Positions 45,527-55,045 of a DNA stretch of 64,000 bases are shown here, in pieces. Made by a program: the position numbers and the translations under genes. Numbering within the stretch: position 1 is the stretch's first letter; each line of letters opens with the position of its first letter. This DNA comes from Sphaerosporella brunnea (taxonomy: Eukaryota > Ascomycota > Pezizomycetes > Pezizales > Pyronemataceae), in assembly GCA_008704415.1 (NCBI GenBank), contig VXIS01000033.1, forward strand, positions 1-64,000. Reading direction: 5' to 3'. The notes under the pieces were generated by a model, which was not told the origin of the DNA, did no database searches, and saw only the letters and a program-made list of their open reading frames with translations.

Positions 45527-45807
45527 TACTCGACGATTTTTTAAGTATCCGGATGCCCTGGAAACCCTAACCCAGACCCGGGGCTTAGAGAACATCCTCT
45601 TCAACGAGAGCGCCCGCGCGAGATCACTCCGTTCTTCCACATAATAAACCTCCAGCACACCACTGAGGGCCCTTGTTTTTTTTGAGCCCCTACGCGAGCT
45701 CAGGGAAGCTCTGGGAAGCTCGCTCGCGGGGAGCTTCCCAGTCCCCTCTAAGCGCCGGCCTGGGTTAGGGTTTCTGGGCATCCGGATACTTAAAAAATCG
45801 TCGAGTA
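45527..45807. mobile_element. MITE-like element with TA-flanked terminal inverted repeats (281 bp)
   Basis: Terminal inverted repeats of about 50 bp begin TACTCGACGATTTTTTAAGT and continue through TATCCGGATGCCC, to a telomere-like AAACCCTAACCC segment. They match with only a few mismatches at 45753-45807. A second perfect hairpin lies inside (CTGGGAAGCTC at 45711-45721 with its complement at 45731-45741). There is no coding capacity for a transposase. TA at both ends suggests a Tc1/mariner-type target. Confidence 0.72.
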
Positions 45808-45810
45808 TAG

Positions 45811-46304
45811 GTCTGTCGTGACGTTTAGGAGGCATAACCCCTCAGGGAACACGTACACCAAGTATTCATAACCTTTATGGCTTGAATCACTCGAAGAGAA
45901 AGCAAGCTGCTAGATTATCCAAGCCGCAAGAATGTTTAGGCGCCGGAGCTCCGAGCTACCTCTGATATTCCAACCTCTGCGGGTGTCTAATATAGCTCGA
46001 GATCTGGTCGAGCTTAGTGCTCGGAAAACTCTAGCTAGCTAGCCATAAGGCTCGAAGGGGAAACCAAAAATAAAGACTTTGGAATTCGAATGGCCCGTCG
46101 CGTCGGCAAAGAAATCGAGACTCATGGTTGCACAACCTTGTGATTGGCAACAAATCATCCATAACTCCAAATTTCCTAAAGCAATGGGGACAAAAGAAAG
46201 CTAAGCTACAAAGATAAAAACAACAAAATTAAAAAGACGACATAAGAAAAAAGAAAAAAAGAAAAAAAGAAAAAAACAACCCACCACACGCCCCCCCAAG
46301 GACC
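45811..46304. other. Intergenic, A-rich near its end
   Basis: Nothing is recognised here apart from an A/G-rich tract at about 46235-46280 in the 3' flank of the next gene. Confidence 0.5.
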
Positions 46305-47216
46305 TCACGACCAGGGGCCATAACGCCCCTCAATCTCCTCCATTCTACCACCCTTGAACTTTGCTGCCCAGAGCCGGCGACATTCCAGGCGTACCACTGG
46401 GTCAGTGACCCGGTCGTGGGCAGCTAAGACGTGCCTCTGCAGCGACGCCTTGTTGGCGTACCCCTTGTCGCACGAAGGTACGACACAGGGATAGTCATGC
46501 TGCACGTTGGCACGTTTTGAGGGGCGAGTTGGAGGGGACACAACAGCATGAGTGCGCTTGTTGGGCCCTTTACCCCAGTTGGGGTCAACGTCCTCGTCAC
46601 TCTCTTCGAGGTCCGAGTCACCACTCTCGGTCTCATACTCCTCCGTGCTAGTGCTCGGAAGGTTGGTCTGGCCTCTGAAAGGGTCCTGGGGGGAATGAAC
46701 TTGCTGCAGGCCCCCCTGCCTCGATGTGTGAGCAATTGTATTATACTGATCGTGGCTGTTGTAGTGGTATTCATGACTGGTCTGAGTCTGAGTGTCCTCA
46801 GACTCGCTTCCCATCTCGGAATCGGAGTCCATTTCGGTCTCGTAAGACTCCGCCTCTTCAGCAATAGGGAATTCAACTTGGCGGCTGTTCCTCTGCCGCT
46901 CTAATTCCTCAGAAAACATACATTCTGCCATTTCGGCCTCCTTCCAGGCCTTGACGGCCATGAGCGCCATGTGTTCTTCGGATTCCTCGTCGTCAACGGA
47001 AGGCTCGCCACCGCAATTTCTGGCTTGCTCTTGGGCCTGGGAGGTGTTAATCAGTGGGTCAAGGTGGGTCCATGAGAACACTTTCTGGAAACACTCCAGG
47101 TCACTCGCGACCCACAGCAGCGTTATGTATCCCTCAACAGCGTCTCCGGTAACATCCGACAAGCGGTATGTTTTCTGGTAGCACCCAACCGAAGAAACTG
47201 AAAATGCAGATGCCAT
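46305..47216 (-). CDS. Acidic protein with a C-terminal C2H2 zinc finger
   Basis: A single-exon frame of 303 residues. The N-terminal 90 residues contain a hydrophobic, possibly globular part (VEGYITLLWVASDLECFQKV). The middle is strongly acidic and Ser/Thr-rich (ETEMDSDSEMGSESED and GDSDLEESDEDVDPNWG). A basic patch (RPSKRANVQ) precedes one C2H2 finger, YPCVVPSCDKGYANKASLQRHVLAAH, close to the C-terminus. A nuclear regulatory role is inferred from the finger and acidic region. I recognise no named family. The start at 47216 is the first ATG of the frame. Confidence 0.72.
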   Translation of the reverse strand: MASAFSVSSVGCYQKTYRLSDVTGDAVEGYITLLWVASDLECFQKVFSWTHLDPLINTSQAQEQARNCGGEPSVDDEESEEHMALMAVKAWKEAEMAECMFSEELERQRNSRQVEFPIAEEAESYETEMDSDSEMGSESEDTQTQTSHEYHYNSHDQYNTIAHTSRQGGLQQVHSPQDPFRGQTNLPSTSTEEYETESGDSDLEESDEDVDPNWGKGPNKRTHAVVSPPTRPSKRANVQHDYPCVVPSCDKGYANKASLQRHVLAAHDRVTDPVVRLECRRLWAAKFKGGRMEEIEGRYGPWS

Positions 47217-48151
47217 GTCTCAAATGGTACGCAAAGAAATCGAGATATTCGAAGGTAAGAGGAAGGAGTCTCTCGGAGAGAGGGCAGTGATATAAAAAAT
47301 GCGACGTGATCGGAAGAGGAGGTGGAGTAAAACAGCGATGAAAGGGCGAACGAAATGTTCTACAGAATAGAGAAGAGTGTTGGGGATAGGAAGTTGATCC
47401 TGCAGCTCGGAGCGTGATGGAGATACAAGGAGATCTCTGGATCATTGGTGACTTAGATTTTTGCACCAAGCTGAATGATAGGCCTGAAGTTCAATTGTGC
47501 CTGATGCGCCTCATTCACCGTGTTTCCGCTCATTGAACCTGAAGTGTTGTGCGCGGAAGGAGAATAGAAGGAAGATTTTAATTAGCTTTAATTAGGCGGC
47601 GAACCTGGAGCCTCATTGAGGGAAGAATGTTAGACGCATCTCAAGACCGAAAAATTTGGATGAATTCAGAGGGTCTACCGTCTACAAGTAAAGAATTTCC
47701 ATGGTTTCCTATAGTATTGGTTTATCTGGATCTTACTCTTGAAATTACCTGACGCTCCGAAAACTGTTTACTAGAATTATAGCCCTCCACGCGTGATCAC
47801 TCGGTAACGAGTGAGAGCTCATGATAGCTTCTCCGTTCTTGACAAAAGGCTATAGAAATTCATCCGTGATTTACGCAAGGCACTCTTACTCTAAAATTGT
47901 CTATCTCTGGGGTGATGTGTGGTTTAAACCTTCCAATTTGGTGAGAAAAAAGGTGTTTTGCTCCACCACGGATTGTTCGAACACCACGACCTTTGAACTT
48001 TTGCAACGAAGGGTCGAGTGCTGAATGATAGACAAAAGCCGCAAAATTTGTCCTAAAAGCCAGCTTTTCCTCCTTTCCCTCTACATAACACCAACCGCAA
48101 CCTCGACCACCACCACCACTACCACGATTCGCCTTCTGCTATATTTCAAAC
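47217..48151. other. Divergent promoter region
   Basis: This is 0.93 kb between the zinc-finger gene (minus) and the repeat-containing gene (plus). No coding sequence is recognised. A CCA/ACC-rich stretch at about 48100-48125 precedes the next start codon. Confidence 0.5.
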
Positions 48152-50444
48152 ATGCAGAACACAACCAAGAACCCTCTCACTTCCGCACCTTTCGCCGCCG
48201 GGACCCTGTCACAGTCTCGCGCTTCGGCTTCCTCAGGCTCGTTTCTTTCTCCTCCCAGTGTGGTTGAACCGATCCCCCAGGTTGACACCCACTGTCCCGC
48301 GGTCGGAGTCTCGGGTTCGTCCCAGCTTCGCACGTCCGCCTCTTCCCTTCTCTCTCCCCCACGAGCCTCTTCTTCCCCTTCTTCCCCTTCTTCCGCGGTC
48401 GGAGCCCCGTCACAGCTCCGCACTTCCGCTTTCGCCGCCGGGACCCTGTCACAGTCTCGCGTTTCGGCTTCCTCAGGATCGTTTCTTCTTTCGCCCAGTG
48501 CGGTTGCGCCGATTCCCCAGGCAAGCACCCACTGTCCCGCGGTCGGAGTTTCGGGCTCGTCCCAGCTTCGCACGTCCGCCTCTTCTTCTCTCTCTCCCCC
48601 ACGATCCTCTTCTCTTTCTTCCGCGGTCGGAGCCCCGTCACAGCTTCGCACTTCCGCTTCATCAAGATCCTTTCTTCCTTCGCCCAGTGCGGTTTACACC
48701 CACTGTCCCGCGGTCGGAGCCTCGGGTTCGTCCCAGCTTCGCACGTCCGCCTCTTCTTCTCTCTCTCCCCCAGGATCTTTTTCTTCTTCTAATGCGGTCG
48801 GAGCCTTGGCACAGCTTCGCACTTCCGCTATACCTCATGTCATCGGATCGCCATTTACTCCCCAGGTCCGTACGACACATTCGAGATCTCCCGTACCTCC
48901 AGCTCTTCAAGCTCAGCAGGGGAAGATGCGTTCTGAAAAGGCGCTTTCCCTGCTGCAGGTGGCAATCACCAAGGGCATGGAGGGGGCCCAGGGCGAGCAG
49001 GAGAGGGCTAAGCTGCAACTCCTGGCTCAGCATCTTCCTGGTGCCTTGAAACGGCGCGCCTCGGAGGAGCCGCCGCAAAGTTCTTCCCCTCCTCAGATGA
49101 AGCGACCGATGGCACAGCTTCCCGATAGGGCACGTGCCGCTAAGTTCGGATTCCCACCGGTGCCTGCGCTGGCTGGGATGAAGAGACAAGCGGAGGAAGT
49201 GGATGAGGAGAGGAAGAAGCGGGATGATCTAAGGGTACAAGCCCAAGCCCGGATGTACGAGGAAAAGCGAGTGGAACTGGAAGCGGAGCGAAGGGAGTCT
49301 GAGAGTGTGTACCTCCTCTGGAGGGAAGCTCCAGTGCTCCTTAGCAGGCGCCCAGCCCACTACGCTAAGGTTGGGGAGTTTTGGGTGAGTAGGGATACCA
49401 ACCGCTGGCTCGAGGAAGCCAAAGCCTTCGGGCTTGACAAGAAAGTCGTAAGTCTCTCCTCAACTATTCCAAGTGGTCATGCAACGCACTAACATGTCGA
49501 ACAGGACCTCGAGGACAGCATCGTGACATATACCATGCGGGCCACAAAGGCCTACTGCAACAGGGCTGAAGGCCTCGGCCGTAAGGTGGACGAAGCATTG
49601 AGAAATCTTTGGTTCGATACCATCTACGACGAGGTTGGAGAGCTGTTGCAGTCGGCTGGAGTGACCCGTCCAGCGATGCAGGTTGGTCACCCCGTTTACG
49701 AGTGTCTCCGGAAGGATGGTGGGTGGAGACGAGTGAACGGAGTCCCTCAGAGGAGGTACGATGGTGTGCAACTGCGGCCGCGTGTGCGTCTCGCGCCGCC
49801 AGCACCTCCTCTCACCCCGGCCGTGCGCCTGCCTGAGAAGCAGCCGGCCAATGACAACGGCTCTCTGGATGAGGCAGAAGTACGTACGCCAAATCTAATT
49901 TTCAGGTTGATCTCACTAAACAACTTCGCAGATGCCGATAGTCCAGCCTATGCCGGAACAGCCACAGCCGCCGCCACAGCCCGCGCCCACCCCAGCTCCG
50001 ACACGGAAAGCAGATTACTGTGATTACGTGGTTCGGAAGCTGTTTATCAGATCGATAAACGGGGTGTATAACAAGGCGCCCAACCCCTATCTTGAGCAGC
50101 GTACCCTGCTCGGTAAGCCGCCACCTTCTAGGGACTGGATCACGGGAGAACCGGCCAGTACCGAAGAAGAGGCCCATATCAATACGTGCCGGAGGCTTCT
50201 CATCTTGAGAATGTCCGAAGGCTTACCCTTAGGCGAGATGGCTTGTCGCATCCTCTTGGGGGAGAGGAGTGTCAAGCGGCTGCTCGCGCGGCCGTTTGCA
50301 CTTGCGCAGATCTTTGACCTAACTGGGGCGTTTGATTGGGCTGGAGGTGAGGATGATCGGGGGAACTGCAACTTTTCTGCATTGTACTCTGATCATCTCT
50401 CCGACGTGGGGTATAAGCTGTCTGTCGGTCTCGACAGCAAGTAG
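48152..50444 (+). CDS. Large unrecognised protein with N-terminal Ser-rich repeats
   Basis: Three exons (48152-49447, 49505-49879 and 49932-50444) encode about 727 residues. Residues 10-235 are a Ser/Ala/Pro-rich tandem repeat region. The repeats carry FAAGTLSQSR, THCPAVG(V/A)SGSSQLRTSAS and SAVGAPSQLRTSA motifs with a period of about 80 residues. A charged helical region follows (SEKALSLLQVAITKGMEGAQ, then ERKKRDDLRVQAQARMYEEK). Exon 2 has a conserved-looking module (YDEVGELLQSAGVTRPAMQV, ECLRKDGGWRRVNGVPQRRY) that is also found as a decayed copy at 51950-52125. Exon 3 has a Pro/Gln linker and a compact C-terminus (YVVRKLFIRSINGVYNKA, then LLILRMSEGLPLGEMACRIL). I recognise no family. Duplicated fragments nearby suggest a lineage-specific multicopy gene. 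Confidence 0.65.
48184..48830 (+). repeat. Coding minisatellite, about 240-bp period
   Basis: The phrase starting TTTCGCCGCCGGGACCCTGT at 48190 recurs at 48430. Shorter sub-units (CCCACTGTCCCGCGGTCGGAG and CAGCTTCGCACTTCCGCTTC types) recur three to four times with internal deletions. Each unit encodes the Ser/Ala/Pro-rich repeat of the gene at 48152. High similarity between units implies recent expansion. Confidence 0.85.
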
Positions 50445-51554
50445 GGGAAAGGCGGGGGACCTTGTTTGGTGCGGGTGGGTGATTCATTTCGAGGGTACTG
50501 GTAAGATCATCCCCTAAGCAGTCTTATTTATTGATCTCTAGCTAACCGCCAGTGTGCAAAATAGACGTTTGATGTACCTTTCGAATCGGCGTGCGATTTG
50601 ACAGTGGCGAATTTTAACGGTGCTGGTAAGTTTAGATTCTACTTGAGTATCTGGGTTTCTGCTAACCTGACACAGACGTTTGAAGCCCGTTCGAGACAGC
50701 GTGCAACCGCGTACGTGTTTCAAGAAAAAAAACAGAACAAAAACCAAAAAAAAACATAAAAACCAAAAAAACCAAAAAAACCAAAAAAAACCGCAAATGT
50801 AAGTCTCATCACTTCTCATAAGCTCTATCATCCATTCTAACGACATGTTCAGGAGCCGAAGACCCCAGGACTGAGAGATTTGGTGGAGGGCGGGGTGCTT
50901 TCTTGAAAATTTCTTCGCTGTTCGTTTTGCTTTTGCTTCTGTTTTTTGCTTTGCGGCGAGGTCGTTGCCGGCGACCTCTTTCTTTTATTTTCTGCCGCCT
51001 TCTCTCTGCTTCACTATATTCTTAAATCTACTGCAGATGAGCCTATAATCTCAGTTCCACTGTGTTCCTTCTGTAATTGTCCTATAAGACCTTTGTGAAC
51101 TATTAGATGGAGATATGCATAGCTAATCGTGTTTTTAAGTTGTTTTCCTCACAACGTGAATTGTAGTCCCTCAAGGGCTTATGAGCTTAGATTCTCAGCG
51201 TCCACAAGAACTGTTAAACCTACAAGTGGCCTTCGCCCCAGCCAGGATAAACGTGTCTGTTCCATAAAGAGGGCTTCACTGCTCATAGCCCTAAGCCCTA
51301 GCAGAACCAAGTCTTGGCACCCCTCGTCTAGACCAGGATTAATTTAGGGCATTTCGATAGAGTCAGCTGTTTATGAACAATATTGTGACGCTGAGGTTTC
51401 GCATAGGTAAAGATGCGCCCGATGGTAAAGAAAGGAGAGATATCTGATCATGACGGATACAAAGACTCTCTAGATTAAATAGCCCACAACCTCGCCAAAC
51501 CCATACAAGCACTTTCTACCCTACTCTGGATAACCACTTCAAGTTCGCAGAAAG
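50445..51554. other. Intergenic with intron-like repeated units and a CCAAAAAA tract
   Basis: Two segments starting near AGACGTTTGA (about 50567 and 50677) are similar to each other. They are separated by CTGGTAAG...CTAAC...CAG sequences that look like introns. They may be untranslated exons of the upstream gene or decayed coding repeats. An A-rich tract with CCAAAAAA units lies at about 50725-50790. From 50880 to 51554 I see nothing supportable. Confidence 0.4.
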
Positions 51555-52125
51555 GAGTTGCAACTCAGCTCTCTTCTGCTAGGTTTCGGTCACCTCCATG
51601 CTCTTGGTGATTGTGGCTTGCCGCACCACTTCAGAATGCACCTGAGCTTGAAGAGATTGAGGCATGGACGATACACGCCAAATTCGATCCGGGGGATTGG
51701 GGACACGTTTGCCTTCTCCTGTGTAGGCCTATCGTCGGCGGACTCAAGTCAATTCGGTTGCAAGAAGTCTTCGAACCCATCATCGTGTTGCCTTCCAATC
51801 CCACCTCGAAGACTGTTCTGGATGTCGTGGATAGCTTTTCAACGGTCTCTGAGATCATCGTACTATACGCATTTCTCTTGTTCTTGTCTTGGGGTGGTTG
51901 GTTCTCAGAAGGGCGCAGGGCTGGGACCAGACGGAGACCTGCACACGCGCTGCCTCGGAAGGATACAATCGTACCTCCTCTGAGGGACCCCGTTCACTCG
52001 TCTCCACCCACCATCCTTCCGGAGGCACTCGTAAACGGAGTGACCAACCTGCATCGCTGGACGGGCCACTCCAGCCGACTGCAACAGCTCTCCAACCTCG
52101 TCGTAGATAGTATCGGACCGAAGGG
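51555..52125 (-). pseudogene. Scrambled antisense fragments of the gene at 48152
   Basis: On the minus strand, 51950-52125 corresponds to exon 2 of the 48152 gene (YDEVGELLQSAGVARPAMQV and the following RKDGGWRRVNGVPQRRYD). The segment 51555-51660 corresponds to the upstream exon 1 part that encodes ALSLLQVAITKGMEGAQ. On this strand the exon 2 piece comes first and the exon 1 piece second, which is the reverse of the gene order. The copy is therefore rearranged, or it joins the end of one copy to the start of another. The exon 2 piece is close to the parent, whereas the exon 1 piece is more diverged. Confidence 0.65.
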
Positions 52126-52520
52126 TCTTCAGTGAGTATGACTGATCAAAGATAGACAACAGACATTTCCATCGACCCGCAACTAGAAGAAACGAAGTGG
52201 GCTTAGAGGAAACCGCTATCGGTCTGAAAGCAGGTGTTGCTTGTGGTAATTTGAGAGTTGCTGGAACTTTAATGAACAGAGACTCATGCTGGGTTGCTTC
52301 ATTGCATAGCACTCGATTTGCGCTCTCCGTCGAATTTGCGCCTTCTAGAAAGTTCACATCAAGCGAGAAGCATCTTCACAGTTCGATCTTCACAAAGTTC
52401 CAGAAGAAATATGCGCCTTCATTGATCAGTAGAAAAAGAAAAAGAAAAAAAGAAAACGGCCCTGTGCCCAAACACCACCAAATCAACCCCTCCCCCCGGG
52501 CCGAGAGGCCACGCAGCTCC

Positions 52521-54043
52521 TCAGTGGGAGTTTGAGACCGCGCGCCTCTTGCCGAAGTAACGGCCTGCCGCCTCCTTGTACGGCGCACCAGCGCGCAGGT
52601 CCTTCAGACAGCCCTCATAGATGCGGGCGTCTTCGGATTTCTTCAACTGCCCCTTCACCCGACCCAGCTCCTCCTCGAGGGAGGCGATCTCCTTCTCCTG
52701 CTGGTCCAGGAGGGCTGAGGCCGTCTCGCAGTTTCTGGCCCAGAGAGCCCTCTCCTTCCGGAAGCGAGCGGCCTGGTTGTTAGCCCAGTTGTGGGCTTCT
52801 GCTGTTTCCGCCATGGCTGCCAACAACTTGGCCCGAAGGCCCTCGTTCTCCGCGTCGACTGAGGCAACGAGTTCCTGGTACTGGCCAATGACGTCGTCGG
52901 CAAGTTGGAGTGTGTAGCTGGGGTTGAGACCCGGCTGCTCCTGCTGCTGCTCTTGTTCCTGCTGCTCTTGTTCCTGCTCCGTCTGCTGCTCCTGCTCCGC
53001 CTGCTGCTGTGGCTGCTCCTGCTCCGCCTGCTGCTCCGTCTGCTGGTTCTGCTCCGTCTGCTGCTGCATCTGTTTCTTCTCTTGCTGCGGGTGCTGCTCC
53101 GTCTGCTGGTGCTGCTCAGCCTGCTGCTCTTCCGCCTGCTGCTCCTCCGCCTGCTGCTCCTCCGCCTGCTGCTGCTCCTTCGTCTGCTTCTTCTCCTTTT
53201 TCTCGTGGTTCTTGCCTCGGAAGCGCTGGAAAAGGTTGGAGAGCATTCTCTATTCAAGATCATGAGTCCAAGTCCGGAAGCAGTGGTCAAAGGAACGGAT
53301 AACCTACCTTCACGAGTCCTCTCTTCTTAGGGGTCTCCACTCCAATCATGTCGGAGGGAGCCTCATTCCTACCGCAAGCAAAGGCGGCACTGGAACACAA
53401 AGCAGGGCCTTCACAACGGCCGGCACCCTGCTGACCGCGTTCATCCACGAACGGGTCGTTGTCAGTCTCCACCGTACGCAAAGACGGCATTACCGCGCCC
53501 AAAGGCGGCCTTGGAGGCTCTGCACTCTCTTAGCTGTCATCCACATCACCATCTCGCGACAGTCCGAACTTACCAACGTCTGGATGGTCCATAAGGGAAC
53601 GCATCCTAGGCGGCAGCTGCCCTGCTAGAAGTTTGTCAATGACAGTTTCGACCAGTGAGATTGGCGATCGAAAACTTACAATAAGGACTCACGACTGCAT
53701 CGCCGGAAGAAGAATGCACTATTGTTGTGTTTTAGCGATTGGAAGCTTCCAGAAGGGGGGAAGACGTACACTCATCAAACGCCAAAGGAGTTCTGACTCG
53801 ACTGAGAACCTCAGGTGCCCCACAGAGAGGAGCAGACACAAGAGGGACGCCAGTCGGACCATATCTCCTGCGAGGCGGGCATGGAGTCGCAATAGGTGGG
53901 ATATCATCTGACATCTTCGAACTGGGGGTGGAAGGGGGACGGATGGAAGGGGAACCGGAAATATGATCGGTGGGGGAAAGGATGGGAGGAGAAGAGGAAG
54001 TGGAAGAGGTGGGAACCGTAAATGGGAATGTAGTGGTCGTCAT
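52521..54043 (-). CDS. Gln/Glu-rich coiled-coil protein, unrecognised
   Basis: Five exons on the minus strand fit in frame: 53770-54043, 53680-53694 (a 15-nt micro-exon, tentative), 53574-53624, 53308-53519 and 52521-53249, giving 426 residues. The N-terminus is Ser/Thr/Pro-rich (MTTTTFPFTVPTSSTS, then PPIATPCPPRRRYGPTGV). Exon 5 begins RMLSNLFQRFRGKN, then has about 75 residues of E/Q-only repeats (EEQQAEEQQAEEQQ, TEQ, QEQ units). A long coiled coil follows (VIGQYQELVASVDAENEGLR, DQQEKEIASLEEELGRVK) and then a GAPYKEAAGRYFGKRRA end. I recognise no family. The glutamine repeat is encoded by a CTG/CTC-rich tract on the plus strand. Its neighbour is the scrambled repeat at 51.5-52.1 kb. Confidence 0.62.
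52930..53190 (-). repeat. Coding Gln/Glu microsatellite
   Basis: This is a long imperfect GAG/CAG-type tract (minus strand) encoding the Q/E repeats of the gene at 52521. Units of 15 bp (GAGCAGCAGGCGGAG-like) are nearly identical at the 5' end and degenerate toward the 3' end. Confidence 0.85.
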
Positions 54044-55045
54044 TTTCTGGACTTTTACCTGAAAGGCTATGCGAACAAGAAAATGGGAAGCGCTGTCGGA
54101 AAGACAAGAGAAGCAAAGCTATAGAATTCGTGTCGGTAGCGATGTGTGGGTAATTTTTGGGGGTCGTGTGGTGGGGAAACAAAAGGGGGTAACCTTTAAT
54201 GAGCTTGGACTGTGCGATTTTTGCTAAACATGAAGTTGCAGAGTGAAACATGTGATGTCACTCGGAAGCGTACAAAGCTGGTGCAAGATGTGATAAAAGA
54301 AACTTTCAACGGCATCTTTACTGGAATGTAGTGACCGTGCTAAAACAACTAGACGATTTGGAAGGGTAGATTGATCAGGCATTCACAAAGCCGTGTCCCA
54401 TCTGGAGCCCACAAGTGTCGTGTCTAGGAGATTTAATGGCTATTTTCTTTTCTCTAAGTTTGGCTTGGCTACCTTCTTCAGCTCAAAGGCTGGCTAATGG
54501 AGACTTCAACTAAGAATCATACGAAATAGCGAATATCTACCAAGTAGGTACCATTGAGGTCACAGAATGTCACTCGCATTAACTCCATTTTGGGACTAGC
54601 GATCACCGTAATATATCTCGAGTAAGAGATAACCCTCTAGATTTGGTTAGTGATAAAAAGCTGCCTTATAGGGTAGTGAATTTCCCTAAAAGGAAGCTAG
54701 AAAAAACAAAAACCCTCCTTGGCAAGCCTAAAACTACTAGATATGGGGTATCTATTACCCGAGATAATTCTGGTTGCAGCCCCAACTGTATCAACCGTGC
54801 CGGCAGTTCTTGAGAGGCTTTTCGGCCGAAATGCTTTCACCGCTATTCGATAGGTTTTAAGTCGTGGCGATATGCTGGACGTCGCACAACATCTGGGCAA
54901 GGCACACCGACCCTTCCCATCCAATCACTGCGTCCTGTCAATACGAGATCACGGGTGATCTGCCAAAGCTTCTTTAAGCATAAAATTCACATCCTGTTCC
55001 CAGTCAATCTCAGGCATCCGACATCCGAGCCTCCCCACGGTCAAC
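54044..55045. other. Intergenic, about 1 kb
   Basis: This lies between divergent genes. Around 54770-54900 the plus strand has a short frame with an ERLFGRNAFTAIR-like stretch, interrupted by a stop. It could be a worn transposase tail, but I cannot support a call. Otherwise nothing is recognised. Confidence 0.4.

Noticed and set aside
45560..45772. Telomere or subtelomere signal (CCCTAACCC / GGGTTAGGG)
   Set aside because: Only about one and a half units, present once in each terminal repeat of a small element, with ordinary genes on both sides.
54700..54900. Possible hAT transposase tail (ERLFGRNAF-like stretch on the plus strand)
   Set aside because: Too short, contains a stop, and the resemblance is weak.
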